A DNA stretch of 64,000 nucleotides from Perca fluviatilis (GCF_010015445.1 NC_053126.1:5266749-5330748), one strand, 5' to 3'; counted from the stretch's first letter, positions 31,992 to 63,746 are shown. Numbers and translations: made by a program. The notes: generated from the sequence alone by a model not told the origin.

Positions 31992-34900
31992 TCTTTCTGA
32001 TATGTTATCAATTAATCGACGTTTGGAATGTGGCTTGTTTGCGAAGATTGTCAGAAATGGTCTCTGTTTATCTCTCTCGTCAGGTTTCCTGGTGTCCCTG
32101 GATGACTTCTACCTCTTGGGCAGTGGTCTGATGATGACCCAGACCACCAACAATGTCTTCAACTCCTCCCTTTTTGACAAAATCACTCCCAACAGCCTGC
32201 TGTCGTGGCAGAGGGTCAGGCTGGCTCACAGTTTGGCACATACCGGAGAAGAGTGGGCTAAAACCTTCTCCATGCACAACTCTGGTGAGCCATTCTATAT
32301 TTGTATAGCTCTAAGCACTGTAACAAACTATTTTAAAAGAGAGCAGTAACACAAATCAATAATAGTTAATTAAAGACCATTTTATTTAGAATAAAATCAA
32401 TAAAGCTTAATGAAATGAATGTGTACGTACACTACTGCCAACTTTTTGCTTTTGATCTTTATTGCATTGCTTTTACCTGCCAGGCAGCCATTAAAATACA
32501 TTTATTTTAGCACACAATTACAGTAAGATCAACTTGCATAGACCCGATACTTAGAGATTTTACACATCAAAGTCTGTTTACAAGTATCAGGGTTAAAAAA
32601 AAGTTGTGTAAATCCTTTTGTGTCTTCAGAGCGAGCTGTGTGAAATCTGATATATTGCCTCATGTGATGTCACATGAGTCAGCATCAGACTCACCAGCTC
32701 ACCACACCTGTGCAGCCAGCAACATTAGCTGCTGTTAGCATGCGTAGAATAAAAAAAAAAGGGCGATATGTCTGGCTCTGCTTGTGTAGGTACCTACAAC
32801 AACCAGTACATGGTGTTGGACAGGAGCAAAGTGAATCTGGGCCACAGCGTTGATGACGGCGCTCTGACTGTGGTGGAGCAGATCCCCGGGCTGGTGGAGT
32901 ACTCTGACCAGACACAGGCTCTGCGCAGAGGTAACAACTCTTTTTGTCTGGTTTCTACAGTATTCGTTTCATTTGGACGTTTGTAGAGTTTATTTATTCC
33001 CGCTGCCTCCGATGTCCACAGGTTACTGGCCGTCCTACAACATTCCCTTCCACCAGAAGATCTACGCGCTGAGCGGTTACGGAGACATGTGGAAGGAGTA
33101 TGGAGAGGACTTCTCCTACGATCTCTGTCCCAGAGCCAAGATCTTCCGCCGTGACCAGGCTGATGTCAAGGACCTAGACTCCTTGAAGTACATCATGAGA
33201 TTTAATGGTGTGTGGCTCTGTCTCATTTAGTCAGTTTACAGTGGTGTGCATACGTTTATGAACCAATGCTACAGTTGACTAAAAAGAGGACTAAAAATCA
33301 TCTTTTGGAAATTGATCTTAATGCCTTAATTAAAAAAATTTGGAAAAATCCAACCTTTAAGGACACCAATTTTCTTTTGTGATTCAATAATGTATCGTAA
33401 ATAAATAAATGTTCTTCCTTAAAATACAGGGGGCATATGTCAGTACACGCCTATGTTAAATTCCCATACAGGCAGGCAGATATTTATTTTTAAAGGCCAG
33501 TTATTTCATGGATCCAGAATACTATGCATCCTGATAAAGTTCCCTTGGCCTTTGGAATTAAAATAGCCCCCCCCCCCACATCATCACATACCCTTCACCA
33601 TACCCAGAGATTGGCATGGTTTGATTTCAGTTAGCCTAATAGCTGGTTTGATTTGCAGTGAGAGATGATCTTATGGAAAGTACCCCATGCCAATCGTAAG
33701 ATTTCCAAAAGATGATTTTGTTATTCCCATTTTTAGTCAACTTAAGCATGGGTGTGTAAACTTATGCACACCACTGAATATGATTCACATTCAGCTGGTT
33801 CTCCATATGGAACCAATGGAACTTGCATTTCTTATGGTTTCATACGTTTGTTTTTCCAGTTCTATCTCCCCACAATGAAAGTAGCACTGATTTGCATTTT
33901 GTGTCACAATGAACAAATGAACATACAGTGACGTGCAGACGAAGAAGTGGAAGTGCTGCTGGGTCTTTCTTGTGTTCAGCCACAGGTGCTCTTTGGATAT
34001 TGCGGGTGCACTGTGTTTATCTCTCATGTGAAGGGCTCATTGCATGAGCGGAAATGGATCTCAATTTCAAAATGTGTTTAAAAAAAAATGCATGTCTCCT
34101 TCAAAAACAATCCCAGGGACTCTGTAGGTTTTGTGAAAAAAAAGAAAGAAAAAAAAAAAGCCTGGCAATATATTTCAAATGACCAACGCGTTTCGACTCA
34201 CATCTTCATCAGGGTCATTGTCTGCGTTGAAAAACACAGTGACATGTCTGGTAAATGTCTGAGCTTTGCCAGGTTATCATGAATCTTTGCTTCGCATATG
34301 ACTAAGCAGTAGATCTGAAATAATAGTCATAATAATATGGGCATTTCATTGTAGTCATTTTTGTAGTTGCTTGTGTCTCTTTGTAGTCCTTTCATGTTTC
34401 TTTGTGGTCATTTTGCATCTCTTCATGGTCTCTTGGGGGACATTTTCATAGGTGAAGGCCAGGGGGCCCCTAACCTAACACTTTGGGCCCCTGAGCCTGT
34501 GCCCGGTAGGCACGTTGAGTAATGTTATCCCACATTTTTAATAAATATCTCCTTATTAGCCCAGAAGAGGACTTGTGAATCTGCCAGCGGCCACATGTTT
34601 AATGTTACCGTTGTTGTTTGTTTCTTTTCAGACTACAAGAAGGATCCATACTCCAAGGGTGACCCCTGCAAGACCATCTGCTGCCGTGGCGACCTGAGGG
34701 CAGTGAAGCCTACACCGGGAGGTTGCTATGACACTAAGGTAGTGCCCTGTTACCACGGTGATCTTGCATTACCGTAATAGTAGTCTATATCCACGACGTT
34801 CCACTTCCGGGATTGTTCAGTTGCCGCCGGAAAATATGCCGGATTTCACTATTTTCGGCCAGATGTCCGTTACCTTGGGCTTTCTCTGTGTTGGAATTCT

Positions 34901-35589
34901 AACCTCCGGTGGATTTGTGAGGACTATGGTTAACTGCTCCTCAGATCTCTGCAGGGTAAATCCAGACCGCTAGCTAGACTATCTGTCCAATCTGAGTTTT
35001 CTGTTGCACAACTAAAACAACCTTTGAACGTCCACGTTTCACCAAAACAAGTTCCTTCCCGAGACTATTTTGGGGCATTTCTGCCTTTATTGGATAAGAA
35101 AGCTGAGATATGAAAGGGGGGAGAGAGAGGGGGGGAAGACATGCAGGAAAACCATCACAGGTCGGATTGGAACCCGAGGAATAAACCTTTGCATATGTGC
35201 GCCCGCTCTACCAACTGAGCTAAGCGGCCACAACCAGAGCACCTTTTTCTCCCATTCTGTAATGCTGTGCGGACTAGCCAGACCCTCCTCCACAGCGCTG
35301 TGGAAGAAGGTCTGGCAAAGCGAAACTACCGTGATAATGGTCATGTAGGTTTTGTAAAATCTGATGCCTTTTTAGCTGATTTTCTCTGGTTCCTGTGTTG
35401 TTCTTCGTCCAGGTGACAGATTTCCACATGGCTGGGGACTTCGGCGCGGAGGCGGTGAACGGGCCAACGACGCAGGACGGACTCCCGCCCTTCACCTGGG
35501 ACAAATTCAGCAGCATCAGCCACAAGGGTCTGCCACAGAACTACAACTTCACCTTCGTCAGGGTGCAGCCTCTTCTCTTTAAGCCATGA
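23530..35589 (+). CDS. plbd1: PLBD1, phospholipase B domain-containing protein 1, complete
   Basis: Lysosomal/secreted N-terminal-nucleophile hydrolase of the phospholipase B-like (Laminin A/PLBD) family, made as a precursor that cleaves itself before a catalytic Cys. Coding exons: 23530-23599, 24230-24452, 24691-24774, 25643-25784, 27009-27149, 31486-31630, 32084-32284, 32790-32930, 33022-33207, 34632-34738 and 35413-35589. They total 1617 bases and 538 residues, with all phases consistent. A signal peptide ([16 protein letters not shown]) fills exon 1. The nucleophile is Cys216 in [10 protein letters not shown], at the end of exon 5. Conserved blocks include [30 protein letters not shown] and DPCKTICC. 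Several NxS/T sites fit a glycosylated lysosomal protein. Intron 5 is 4.3 kb and full of repeats. A (GT)n starts five bases after the stop. PLBD2 is excluded by the close PLBD1 match. Confidence 0.98.
25335..25545. mobile_element. Common teleost short interspersed repeat
   Basis: The motifs 'gatgcttttatccaaagcgac', 'gtcttgctcagggacacat' and 'gaattgaacccagatctcc' in this order mark a repeat seen very widely in fish genomes. It lies in plbd1 intron 3. I do not assign a class. Confidence 0.6.
27250..28350. mobile_element. Nested DNA-transposon remnants in plbd1 intron 5
   Basis: An inner unit, about 27510-27955, has related ends ('ctacgtttacacgtgg' and 'ggacgtgtaaatgggg' inverted). It interrupts an outer GC-rich unit whose left part ends 'ggcagtcggactc' and whose right part starts 'acccatctgattgg'. 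No transposase ORF is visible. Boundaries are approximate. Confidence 0.45.
28820..29960. other. Gene-free repeat debris in plbd1 intron 5
   Basis: Contains a 'agtcagctttattgtcaatttcttcac' teleost repeat end near 28835, low-complexity A-rich patches and nothing that reads as an exon of plbd1 or another gene. Confidence 0.4.
30103..30275. repeat. 30-bp minisatellite, about six copies
   Basis: The unit ggtgggggctatttctgagc-ataatgtaag repeats in tandem with single-base changes. It sits in an interspersed repeat inside plbd1 intron 5. ORFs on either strand across it are artefacts of the 30-base (in-frame) period. Confidence 0.93.
30640..31290 (+). mobile_element. 5'-truncated, decayed non-LTR retrotransposon (L2/CR1-like)
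   Basis: Reverse-transcriptase motifs are visible across frames: [12 protein letters not shown] and [10 protein letters not shown] (the catalytic DD in altered context), then [11 protein letters not shown] and [15 protein letters not shown] with an in-frame stop between. The 3' end is a short (ATCTA)n-type tail at about 31270-31290, as in L2/CR1 elements. It is dead. The sequence just upstream (30280-30530) is another common teleost repeat. Confidence 0.7.
31954..31989. repeat. (CA)n microsatellite, plbd1 intron 6
   Basis: About 18 CA copies, 95 bases upstream of the acceptor at 32083. Confidence 0.95.
33239..33777. mobile_element. Tc1-like non-autonomous element
   Basis: The ends are inverted: CAGTGGTGTGCATACGTTTA at the left and TAAACTTATGCACACCACTG at the right, about 540 bp apart. 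A TA precedes the left end, as expected for Tc1/mariner. The interior has a C12-13 run at about 33570 and no transposase. It lies in plbd1 intron 9. Confidence 0.75.
34770..35335. mobile_element. Teleost repeat interrupted by a SINE, plbd1 intron 10
   Basis: The outer repeat is recognised by 'tagctagactatctgtcc' on the left and 'ctagccagaccctcctcc' on the right, both common in fish genomes. It is split by the tRNA-derived SINE at about 35073-35231. Confidence 0.55.
35073..35231 (-). mobile_element. tRNA-derived SINE on the minus strand
   Basis: Read on the minus strand it starts GTGGCCGCTTAGCTCAGTTG, a box A, followed about 45 bases later by GGGTTCCAATCC, a box B. A tRNA-unrelated, C/T-rich body follows. 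This is a pol III tRNA-derived SINE, not a functional tRNA: the cloverleaf is not intact. Confidence 0.75.
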
Positions 35590-35592
35590 GAG

Positions 35593-35699
<107 letters not shown>

Positions 35700-36298
35700 T
35701 GTCTTTCTGATGCTTTCAGATTGTGGTTCACACATCTATTTACACACTGATGATTTTAATTGTATTCATTGCTGTCCTTTAAGTTAAGAATTGCGTCCAA
35801 TCAACAAATGCTTTCTTTTTTAAGAGTTTACATTCTGAATAAGTGTAAAAGTACCTCCTTCCACCTGATAAAATGCAACATGTCAAACTGCCAATCAGAT
35901 TTTGAATCCATATTTGAATGTGTATATGTCTCATGTCGATTTATTTTACTTCGGAATACAGTAAGAAACAGTTGTCTCTTTTTATACCTGCAGCCATTTG
36001 TGCCTTGAACACTGAGAGTAACCTAATGATTTCATAAAATGTAGAATCAATGCACTAAATCAGTGGTCATGCCGTCTTGAATCTTTATTTTTATTTTTTT
36101 TAAATGATTGAATTTCTTCATGCATGCGAACACTATCACTTCAGTGGTAAATGAAACAATCAGTGCAATGTTATACTCAGGGCTGCTTTTCTAGTGCTGT
36201 GATTTATGTGAATCCAAATCTCAGGTTTGTATTTTTTATCTAAGCTTGTGTTTCTTTTGTAATATGATGTGCACATCTGCATCATGCCAACATTTGAA

Positions 36299-36304
36299 AT
36301 TAAA
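36299..36304 (+). promoter_or_regulatory. plbd1: Probable plbd1 polyadenylation signal ATTAAA
   Basis: ATTAAA about 710 bases after the stop, followed within 35 bases by a T/G-rich stretch. It marks a likely end of the 3' untranslated region. Confidence 0.45.
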
Positions 36305-36431
36305 GTTCTACAGTTGGACCAGCACAGTTCTGTCTTGAATCTCGTCCCTGTTAAAGAGTGACTCTTGGCTTACAAATGTCACCGGTACTAGCTCTGCTGT
36401 GTGTCCAGTTCTGGGTTGGGGAGAGATTCTA

Positions 36432-37172
<741 letters not shown>

Positions 37173-37387
37173 TGAGTCTCTACCTCTACGCTGACCGGAT
37201 GGTAGAAGAAAACCGGATTTCCGTGTGATATGTTATCCTGTGATTCTCGGGATTACCGTGCAAGGTGAACCATATTATTCCAACTTTAAAAACGTCAACC
37301 CTTACTGAAGAGTTCTGTTGAAAGCTCACTCCTGTCAATAACAAGAAGTTAGGGAGAAGTTCTTCTCAGAACATGTTTTATATAATG

Positions 37388-39176
37388 TAGGGTGACCAAA
37401 CGTCCTCTTTTGCCCGGACATGTCCACTTTTTACGTACTGTCTGGGGCGTCCGGGGGGGTTTTATAAATTCATGAAAATGTCCGGTTTTCACTGTTTTTC
37501 ATGGGACCAATAAGCGTGTACTTAAAGTGATGGTTCGGAGTAATTTCACCCTAGGGTCCTTTGCACCATGACCTCGAGCCAAACACCCCCCCAGAAGCTT
37601 TTTTCACCTGGGTCTAACATTGGGAGCGTTAGCGTAGAGTAGCGTTAGCCGCTGAATAGCTTAGCGCAGAGGCTAATGGATCCGAAGTGTCTCTTAACAT
37701 TACCCCACTAATAATGCCCAAAATGATACCAAAGGTCTACACTAGTATATATAGGTTATGCACTCATAAAACGATGGATTGGAAAGTTTGTAAGTACACC
37801 AGAAGTTTATGTAAATAACACTTGCCTGCTGGCTTCTGCTCTCTGCTGTTGTTGTTGCTGCTGTGAGACGAGTGCTTAGGGACGTCTACAAATTACTACA
37901 CCGAAAAGAGATGCAACAAAAATATTTTTTAGTTTAACTTATTTTTTAAAGTAAGTGCTGTAGTATAACTAGCAGGAGACAAGTAATAATTGAGGTAAGT
38001 TTGGAGACATTACCTTATTTAATCATTAAATTAATAAATATTTTTGTTGCATCTCTTTTCGGTGTAGTAATTTATAGATGTCCCTAAGCACTCTTACTGC
38101 CCGGTAGTAACAGCAGCAGCAGCAGAGAGCAGAGAGCAGAAGCCAGCAGGCAAGTGTTCATAAACTTCTGGTGTACTTACAAACTTTACAATCCATCGTT
38201 TTATGAGTGCATAACCTATTTGTACTAGTGTAGACGTTTGGTATCATTTCGGGCATTATTAGTTGGGTAATGTTAAGAGACACTTCGGATCCATTAGCCT
38301 CTGCGCTAAGCTATTCAGCTGATAACGCTACTCTACGCTAACTCTCCCAATGTTCGACCCAGGTGAAAAAAGCTTCTGGGGGGGTGTTTGGCTCGAGGTC
38401 ATGGTGCAAAGGACCCTAGGGTGAAACTACTCCGAACCATCACTTTAAATTGACTGGCGCTTTGCACACAATACTACGGTACTTTGTTGTGTGACGTAAT
38501 TCCCGAGAGGCTGCTTTGTGGGCGGCTCTGCGACGCGCACATACCCAGGGACCAGAGCAGACAGCGGAGCAGCATTGCACACAAGATGCCGAAGCGTTGT
38601 CTGCTAAAGATTTCCCACCGTGGTCAGAAAACACAGAGGAGACACTTTGTTTCTCTCACTATGACTCTAGAGTCGTACTCGCTCGCCGCCACTCTCTCAC
38701 TTAATTCTCCCTCGCTCTATCACCCACTCCCCACACACACAGACTGCCGGCTCGACACACACACCAGCGCACAAGTATTAACATCAGGCTACGGCGAAAG
38801 CTCTGCGTGGAGCCGGCGTACAACCATAAAATAACTTGTCCGGTCCAGGCGGAGTGCACCGTGTGCAAAGCTGGCACATGCGTTTCAGTGTCTTTATTAT
38901 TTATCTTATTACACTGAAAAGGTATTAAGAGATATTTTGTTGAAGCTGGATTTTCTAACACAGAAGAGGTCATATTTACAACATTATTTCATATTATTTA
39001 TTTATTTTAAAAGAGATATTATTTTGTTACAGGTTGTTACAGATTTTATTTTATTACAGAAGTTATTTTTGCACCATTGAGGCATGTTCATTAACCCTTA
39101 ATTAAGCCTGTCTGAATTTGTGTCTCGAGATCGAGCGAGTGTCCTCTTTTTTTGGAATCAAAATATGGTCACCCTA
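37388..39176. mobile_element. hAT transposon with exact 8-bp target duplication
   Basis: ATATAATG at 37380-37387 and 39177-39184 flanks inverted ends TAGGGTGACCA and TGGT-CACCCTA. The 8-bp duplication is diagnostic of hAT. About half of the interior is a second insertion (37526-38444). After 38450 a short ATG-led frame, MPKRCLLKI (38586), resembles the start of a hAT transposase but soon ends. The element is non-autonomous. Confidence 0.88.
37526..38444. mobile_element. Large foldback element nested in the hAT element
   Basis: Flanked by TTAA at 37522-37525 and 38445-38448. Two arms of roughly 400 bp, from about 37526 to 37955 and from about 38015 to 38444, are inverted and highly similar, with a short AT-rich centre. 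The ends are AGTGATGGTTCGGAG and CTCCGAACCATCACT. It contains a CAG-like run (38110-38125) in one arm and its complement in the other. The arms encode no protein. Confidence 0.85.
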
Positions 39177-39356
39177 ATATAATGAGCTGTTGTGGAGCCG
39201 TCAGTCAACGAACTGAATGAACAGTCATGACGGTAATCTATAAAATAACAAACCGTTGTAATCAGTCATTATCCTCACCAATTAACCCAATGATCATACA
39301 TTAACAGTCATAGAGCCAGAAAGATCAGAAACTCTTTGTTTTTTAAACTTAGATGC

Positions 39357-39357
<1 letters not shown>

Positions 39358-39415
<58 letters not shown>
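39358..39415. repeat. (CT)n microsatellite upstream of tnfrsf13c
   Basis: About 28 CT copies, then gtgtgcgcgc. It lies 230 bases before the tnfrsf13c ATG and so may fall in its promoter or 5' untranslated region. Confidence 0.95.
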
Positions 39416-39418
<3 letters not shown>

Positions 39419-39645
39419 TGCGCGCTCTGCCCCCGGGGACCCATGTAGTGATTCACCCTTTCCTATGAAATAAAGGAACTGAAACGTCTGTTAGGCACTC
39501 TGCATGTATTTCATATATCCTGCCGTCACTACCCTCCTCTCTGTGTCTCACTGCCGCACTGATGCATTGTTTTTTTTCAGTTTGTGTCATAAACATAAGT
39601 TTAGCAGAGGGTATCACAGCAGCAGGTCTCCACATTGCTGCAGCC

Positions 39646-42630
<2,985 letters not shown>

Positions 42631-42867
42631 TTTCTTCACTGCATGAACTCTGTGAACTGTGTGGTGAGTTTTCCCCCAATGTTAAATCCAATTTTTTGGA
42701 TATATTGCTTTTCTACTCTTTTCTACTCTTTTTTTTTTACTGCTGTTTTATTTCACTGTAAGTGTCATGGTGTAAGTTGGTGTCCAATAATACCATGTAA
42801 GACTGTTTATGATATTGTGTACATGATTAAAAAAAAAAAAACTGCTCTGAATCTTATGCCATATTTT

Positions 42868-42873
42868 AATAAA
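42868..42873 (+). promoter_or_regulatory. tnfrsf13c: Probable tnfrsf13c polyadenylation signal AATAAA
   Basis: Canonical hexamer about 400 bases after the stop codon. tnfrsf13c and gucy2c converge, and 42880-43891 separates them. Confidence 0.5.
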
Positions 42874-43161
42874 ACACAAAACCAAAATCATCACTGCAAT
42901 AGTTCTTATCTTAAGAAAACAAGGTAGCAGTATTGTGCTGTGAAGGAGAAATATTTTCACATCCCCGCTATATTTTAACAAGTACTGTTGGATATAGTTT
43001 CACAGTCTTTGCAGCAGAAAAGGCTATTTACATGGTAAATATTGGGTCAAACTTTCTCAATCAATGAGATTCCTGGAGGCAACATCTAAACATAAGAGGA
43101 GTGTTCATTCAGTATTATTTTTTGGATTCCTTCTGGAGAGAACTGACCATGTGGTTTTTTA

Positions 43162-43278
43162 AAAGCAACACTATGTAACTTTTGTTGTCTCATTGGAACT
43201 ACAACTACAACTCGCAGCGTTGCGAGTTGTAGTTCCAATGAGACAACCTGTAGGGCTAAAAGTTACATAGTGTTGCTT
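43162..43278. mobile_element. Foldback MITE (near-perfect palindrome)
   Basis: Outer arms 43162-43183 and 43257-43278 are exact inverses (AAAGCAACACTATGTAAC core). An inner pair around GCGT at 43217-43220 is also inverted; the left inner arm carries one extra copy of a 6-base ACAACT unit. The whole is 117 bp and ORF-free. It lies between the convergent tnfrsf13c and gucy2c genes. Confidence 0.85.
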
Positions 43279-43891
43279 TAATGGATCTTAAAGCAGGACT
43301 CTTACTAAAATCCATGTAGTTGTGACAATGTGTGAGTTTTCATTGCCTTATGTTACAAATTACAAAAGGCAAACATTTTATAAGAAAAAGCAACCCAAAA
43401 CCGTTCCAGGAACAAATAATTGCTAATATTTGTGTAAAAATGTAAGACTTTGGCGCCCCCAAGTGATAGCATCACTGTTTGCTACTCTTCAGGCCAGTTT
43501 TACCATTGGTTCCTCTCTTATTCCCATGAATAACAGGGCAAATGTAAAGAGTACAACACGGCTACAGTGATGTTATATAAAAATGGTGCAAGCCCCACAC
43601 AATACAAGAGGAGGGGGCTTATATATAGCATTCTTTCCATCACAACAAAACTCAACAAACATATTAATAAGTATCTGAGGGTGGATTTTCCCTTTAACAA
43701 TTTAAAAATTTTGACTTATGATGGAAAGAGAACTGAAACCCTGTGGCAGGCACGTGTATTATAGCTTGTTCCACTGCATCTGCCCCACTGTCACTGGAGC
43801 CCAGCAGTGCTGATCAGACAGGTACACAGACTATGACGCACTGCTGTGACGTCTACCTTTATGGCCAGTATTGTATGGAAGGTTTCTCTCA

Positions 43892-59543
<15,652 letters not shown>

Positions 59544-61189
59544 CTTGTTCCTTGAGATTTTCCTGTTTGCCTCAGAATTCTGTGTCTTTTCCACCGTTTC
59601 TACATGTCAAAAGAATATATAACCCTGTTCAGATAAACAGAAGGCCTGAAGGCAGGTTTTTACATTCTTCCACCTGAACAGATCCTCTCCGTGACGGCAT
59701 AAGTCCAAAAACAGAAGTGAGCAGGGCGCTACAGTGACTAAGCAGAAGTCTCTCTGTCTCTTGATACGCTGTCCAGCATCCAGATAAGAGAAGAAAATAA
59801 TCTAGAAATCTGGCACCCAACCACTTTCAGTAAATACAAAAAGAAAATGTGGATTGAAGAGATGAAACACAGTTTAAAGCCTGAGATCAATAATCCTCCA
59901 CCTTGATACGGACTGGTCTACCTATCCTCCATACGTTAATGAACAACAGTCAAGTGACAGTTGGTGCACCAGCCAGAAGGAGGGTGGGGCAGGTGAGACT
60001 TTCACACTCCATTTAGACAGACTCAGTTGGAAACTTATTGAGATCATAATTCATCCTGTTTGTAAACATACAGTTTAAGCTTGCCTCCACATTACATCTC
60101 CTGTCACTGTAACATCAAAGATTATTCATAAATCTCGATTTCAACAGTGATCAGTCTGTCCTTAACAACCTCAAGTAAGTATAGGACCAAATCACCAGTA
60201 TATTTGCCCGCTGTTCATTTGACAAGAGCCATTTGGTTGTAGTCATAACTTGGCAACAAAAAAAACATGTATTTAGAGAGTGGAAACAGTTCAACTACTA
60301 TTTTGACACAATCTGGTGCGTTGTGAAGACTCTTTGTTCAAAGCAGAGGCGGCGGAAAGCTTGCATAGTGAGAGGGGCAAAGGTCACAGAAGGCCATAAA
60401 AGTGAAGGCTTGTGTGGAGCTGATAAATATTGTCTGCTATAAAAGCAGAGTGTATTAAGCCTATAAAAGTGCTCATAAACCAGTGTCACCTCATTTTGAA
60501 AAAGCAACTTTAATCCTTACAATACAACACTGAACCAAAAATAAAAGGCTAAGTGTAAAAACAAGACTGTTCATTTACATTCGTTTGTATACAAGAGAGA
60601 CACTAAAGCTGCAGTTAAATGCATCGAAATATTTCTGATATCTTCACAATTTCACCTGCTGGTGAAAATACATAAATAAAGTTAAAACAGTCTGTACTCC
60701 AAAACCAAGACTTAAACACATCACTTGTGTTTACTGTATCTACACATGCTAGTAATGTCATTACAACCTGATAAAGTCGGCATTCCGATTTTCACAATCA
60801 TCACACCCAGTTTATCATAGCAGCATTAAGGCCATAACTAAAGTGATAAGATTCTGATTACCAGATGACTTAAATGATAAGGTGATCTTCTATGTTTTTC
60901 TTATTCAACATTGGTTTCAGAAAAGACCGAAACCAATAATGAATGTATCCTGAAATAGAGTATTCCACTGCGCCGTAGAGCTTATTGTCATCCAAGAACT
61001 ATTAAAAACGAATAAGTGAGTCACACCATTGCTCTGGGTGAGATGTTCCTTACAAAGTGATGGGAGAGAGGTCGCCACCTAACAAGAAACGCAATTATGG
61101 GTAGTTATGAGCTGCTTGCATAACGGTCATATATTTCATATTTAGAGTTTTGACACTCAACCTATTCTGTTGTTAAGGTATGACAACGG

Positions 61190-61670
61190 TTGGACATACA
61201 GTCAGTCGGTCCACCACTTTGGTCCAGACTGAGTTATCTCAACAACTACTCTATAGATTGCCATGAAATTATGCACAGACATAATGGTCCCCAGAGGGTA
61301 AGACCCTAAGCCCTAAACTGTAGCACTACCAGCACGTCACAGTTTTCACTTATCCTGAGAAATATCTCATAACCTACTTGATGGATTGGCACAATATTTA
61401 TGGTTCCCAATATTTATGGTTCCCAGAAGATGAATCCTACTGGTCACCTCTGCTGCCACTAGCAGGTCCAAGTTTTCACTTATCCTAAGAAGTATCTTAA
61501 CATCCACAAAATGGGTTGGCACACAAGTTTGTACAGACATTCATGGTTGTCAGGCGATGAAGCCTACTAACTTTGGTGATCCCGTGACCTTTCCTCTGGC
61601 AACACCAAGAGGTTGACATTTGTGGTTTTAAGTGTCTCGACATGTCTATTGGATGGATTGCCATGAATTG
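61190..61670. repeat. Diverged teleost repeat with internal 110-130 bp periodicity
   Basis: The motifs 'attgccatgaaatt', 'cagacat..tggt.ccc' and 'cacttatcctgagaaatatct' recur two to four times with drift. I recognise the consensus as widespread in fish genomes. No coding potential. Confidence 0.65.
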
Positions 61671-63746
61671 AACAAATCTTCTACAAACACACAGTAGTGC
61701 TATTGCCAGTCCTAAATCTTGCTGGTGTCCTCTTTAATCATTACATGATTGAATTGTCTTTCTCACACTGGTTTATGCTCTTTGCTTCTCTGCTGATAAG
61801 AAGAGTTTCAAGAATTATCATTCAGATAAAAGCTATATTTGTGAAAGTGAATTTAAATTCATTCAAGTTTTCTAGAGGATGTCACGCGTGGAAGATCACA
61901 AACTTGCTACATTATCACGCAGTGTGATTCTACCACACAAAACAAACAACATTTATATACATTTGGACTCATGCTTAACATTTCCAATCAAAACTTCAGT
62001 TTTTCCAGTTCAGTGCATCATTACTAAGCTTCTTGTCTGGCTACTACCTTACAGGGTCGTAAACGTCCTAAACAAACACACATATATGACGTCATAATAG
62101 CACAGTTGGGGCACACAACCATTAAGTCCCATTACGGTTTCATGTGAAGAGGTTTTCTGTCCAAACACACCCTGGAATTTTATCAGGCAGAGAAAATGGT
62201 AACATGTTAAAGAGGAACAAGACTCCTTGTTTTATTGTCTCATTGTGGCTGTTTAATAGCAACTGAATGGTGTTAATAGTGTCTGTTATTGTGAAATGCA
62301 TCCAACTGAGCACTTTCCTCTCTGCATGAAGGTAGATAAGAGAGGTGTTTTAATGGAGGCCTTTAACTTAACTGAACTAGAGAGCAACTAAACAGGCGGG
62401 TAAGCATGTAGTCCACACACACAAACACACGTACACACTTAAACATATAAGAAAGAAGAGGATTGAGGTAAGAAATAACACTTAAATTATCCATTAAAGG
62501 ACATCTGGTCTGATGTTTTTTTTTTATTACTTGATTACTGAGTGTCTCACCTCCTCAACCCCAATACAAATTCAGATAAGTGTATTATATCAAAGATCAG
62601 CAAGTTTCCACAGACTCAAATTCCACCAGGCTGAATTACAGAGATATCTAAAATGATGCATGTGACATAATGGCTTTTTTAATTTGAGTGCATTACTCAA
62701 TGCACATTTGATACATCTGGAACAAGCAGATACAGAATATACATGCCATATACACTTAACTTTTTCTTTTTAAGTCTGAAATTTCCAATTGCTACACTTA
62801 TGGGCTTTCAGTATGTTGATGATTACATTTACAGTCAATGAATACATTAGGAAATAACAGGTTTGTTGTTTGAACTACTGTGGTATCTTGACTGTGGGAC
62901 GTTCCACGCGGACACATTTCTCCAAAAATGTCTTACTGGTCGTTCAATTTTGAATTTTAAACATGTAGAGGCTCATTCCCAGGGAAAGATGCAAACTGAT
63001 GAAAATGGACACTGATGTGTATTACAGTAATCTGCGTCCACAAATAGTCCCCAGAAAGCACATTATTTATTCTTTATTACAGTGCCCAGCTGTTTCAGGA
63101 TATTGATGAGCCTTTTCTAAGAATTAAATGAAATGTTTATGAACTGTATTTTAGAGATTGACATATTCAGTAGGAACAAAAGAGCCGGGGGCAAAGGGAC
63201 AGGTTTGAAAAGTAAAGAATTGAGAGACAGATCAGCACATGTTGGTTTTGGTCTTTTGATGGGATTTGCTTACACTAAGACTTTTTTTTTAAACAGCCAG
63301 ACTTATCAACATGAATAAAGGTTAAAGCTGTCATACCCAATCTGATGGGATTGGAAGAAACGTGGGGATTTAGGTCAAAATGAGATAAGGAGGCTTGTTT
63401 ATTATTTCCAAAGCTAATGATTAGTCTGTTTATGATTAGTGAATAATTGTCCTCTGCTTCCTCCTTTGCCATAAAATTTGACCATATTGATTTAGTTTTG
63501 TTTATACAATGCCAGTGAGGACATCACATTCAACTACATAAACGTTGTGGATAACACAATCATTTTAGACATTATTATGATGAAAAAAAGAGTACACTGG
63601 TTACTTAAGGAAACACACACATAATAAATACCTTTTGTTAATCCGAATCAAACTCTTTACTTTACTCTGTAGTACTTTGGGATTGAGTTTAACAATGAAA
63701 AGTACTCTACATATAAATGTATTATTGTTATTATTATTATTATTAA

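Noticed and set aside
35160..35231. Minus-strand tRNA gene
   Set aside because: Box A and box B are present, but the cloverleaf is not intact and a SINE body follows; it is a tRNA-derived SINE.
59629..59820. Short minus-strand ORF upstream of gucy2c as an extra N-terminal exon
   Set aside because: The gucy2c ATG at 59543 already gives a good signal peptide and an in-frame stop lies just upstream; no donor site links the two convincingly.
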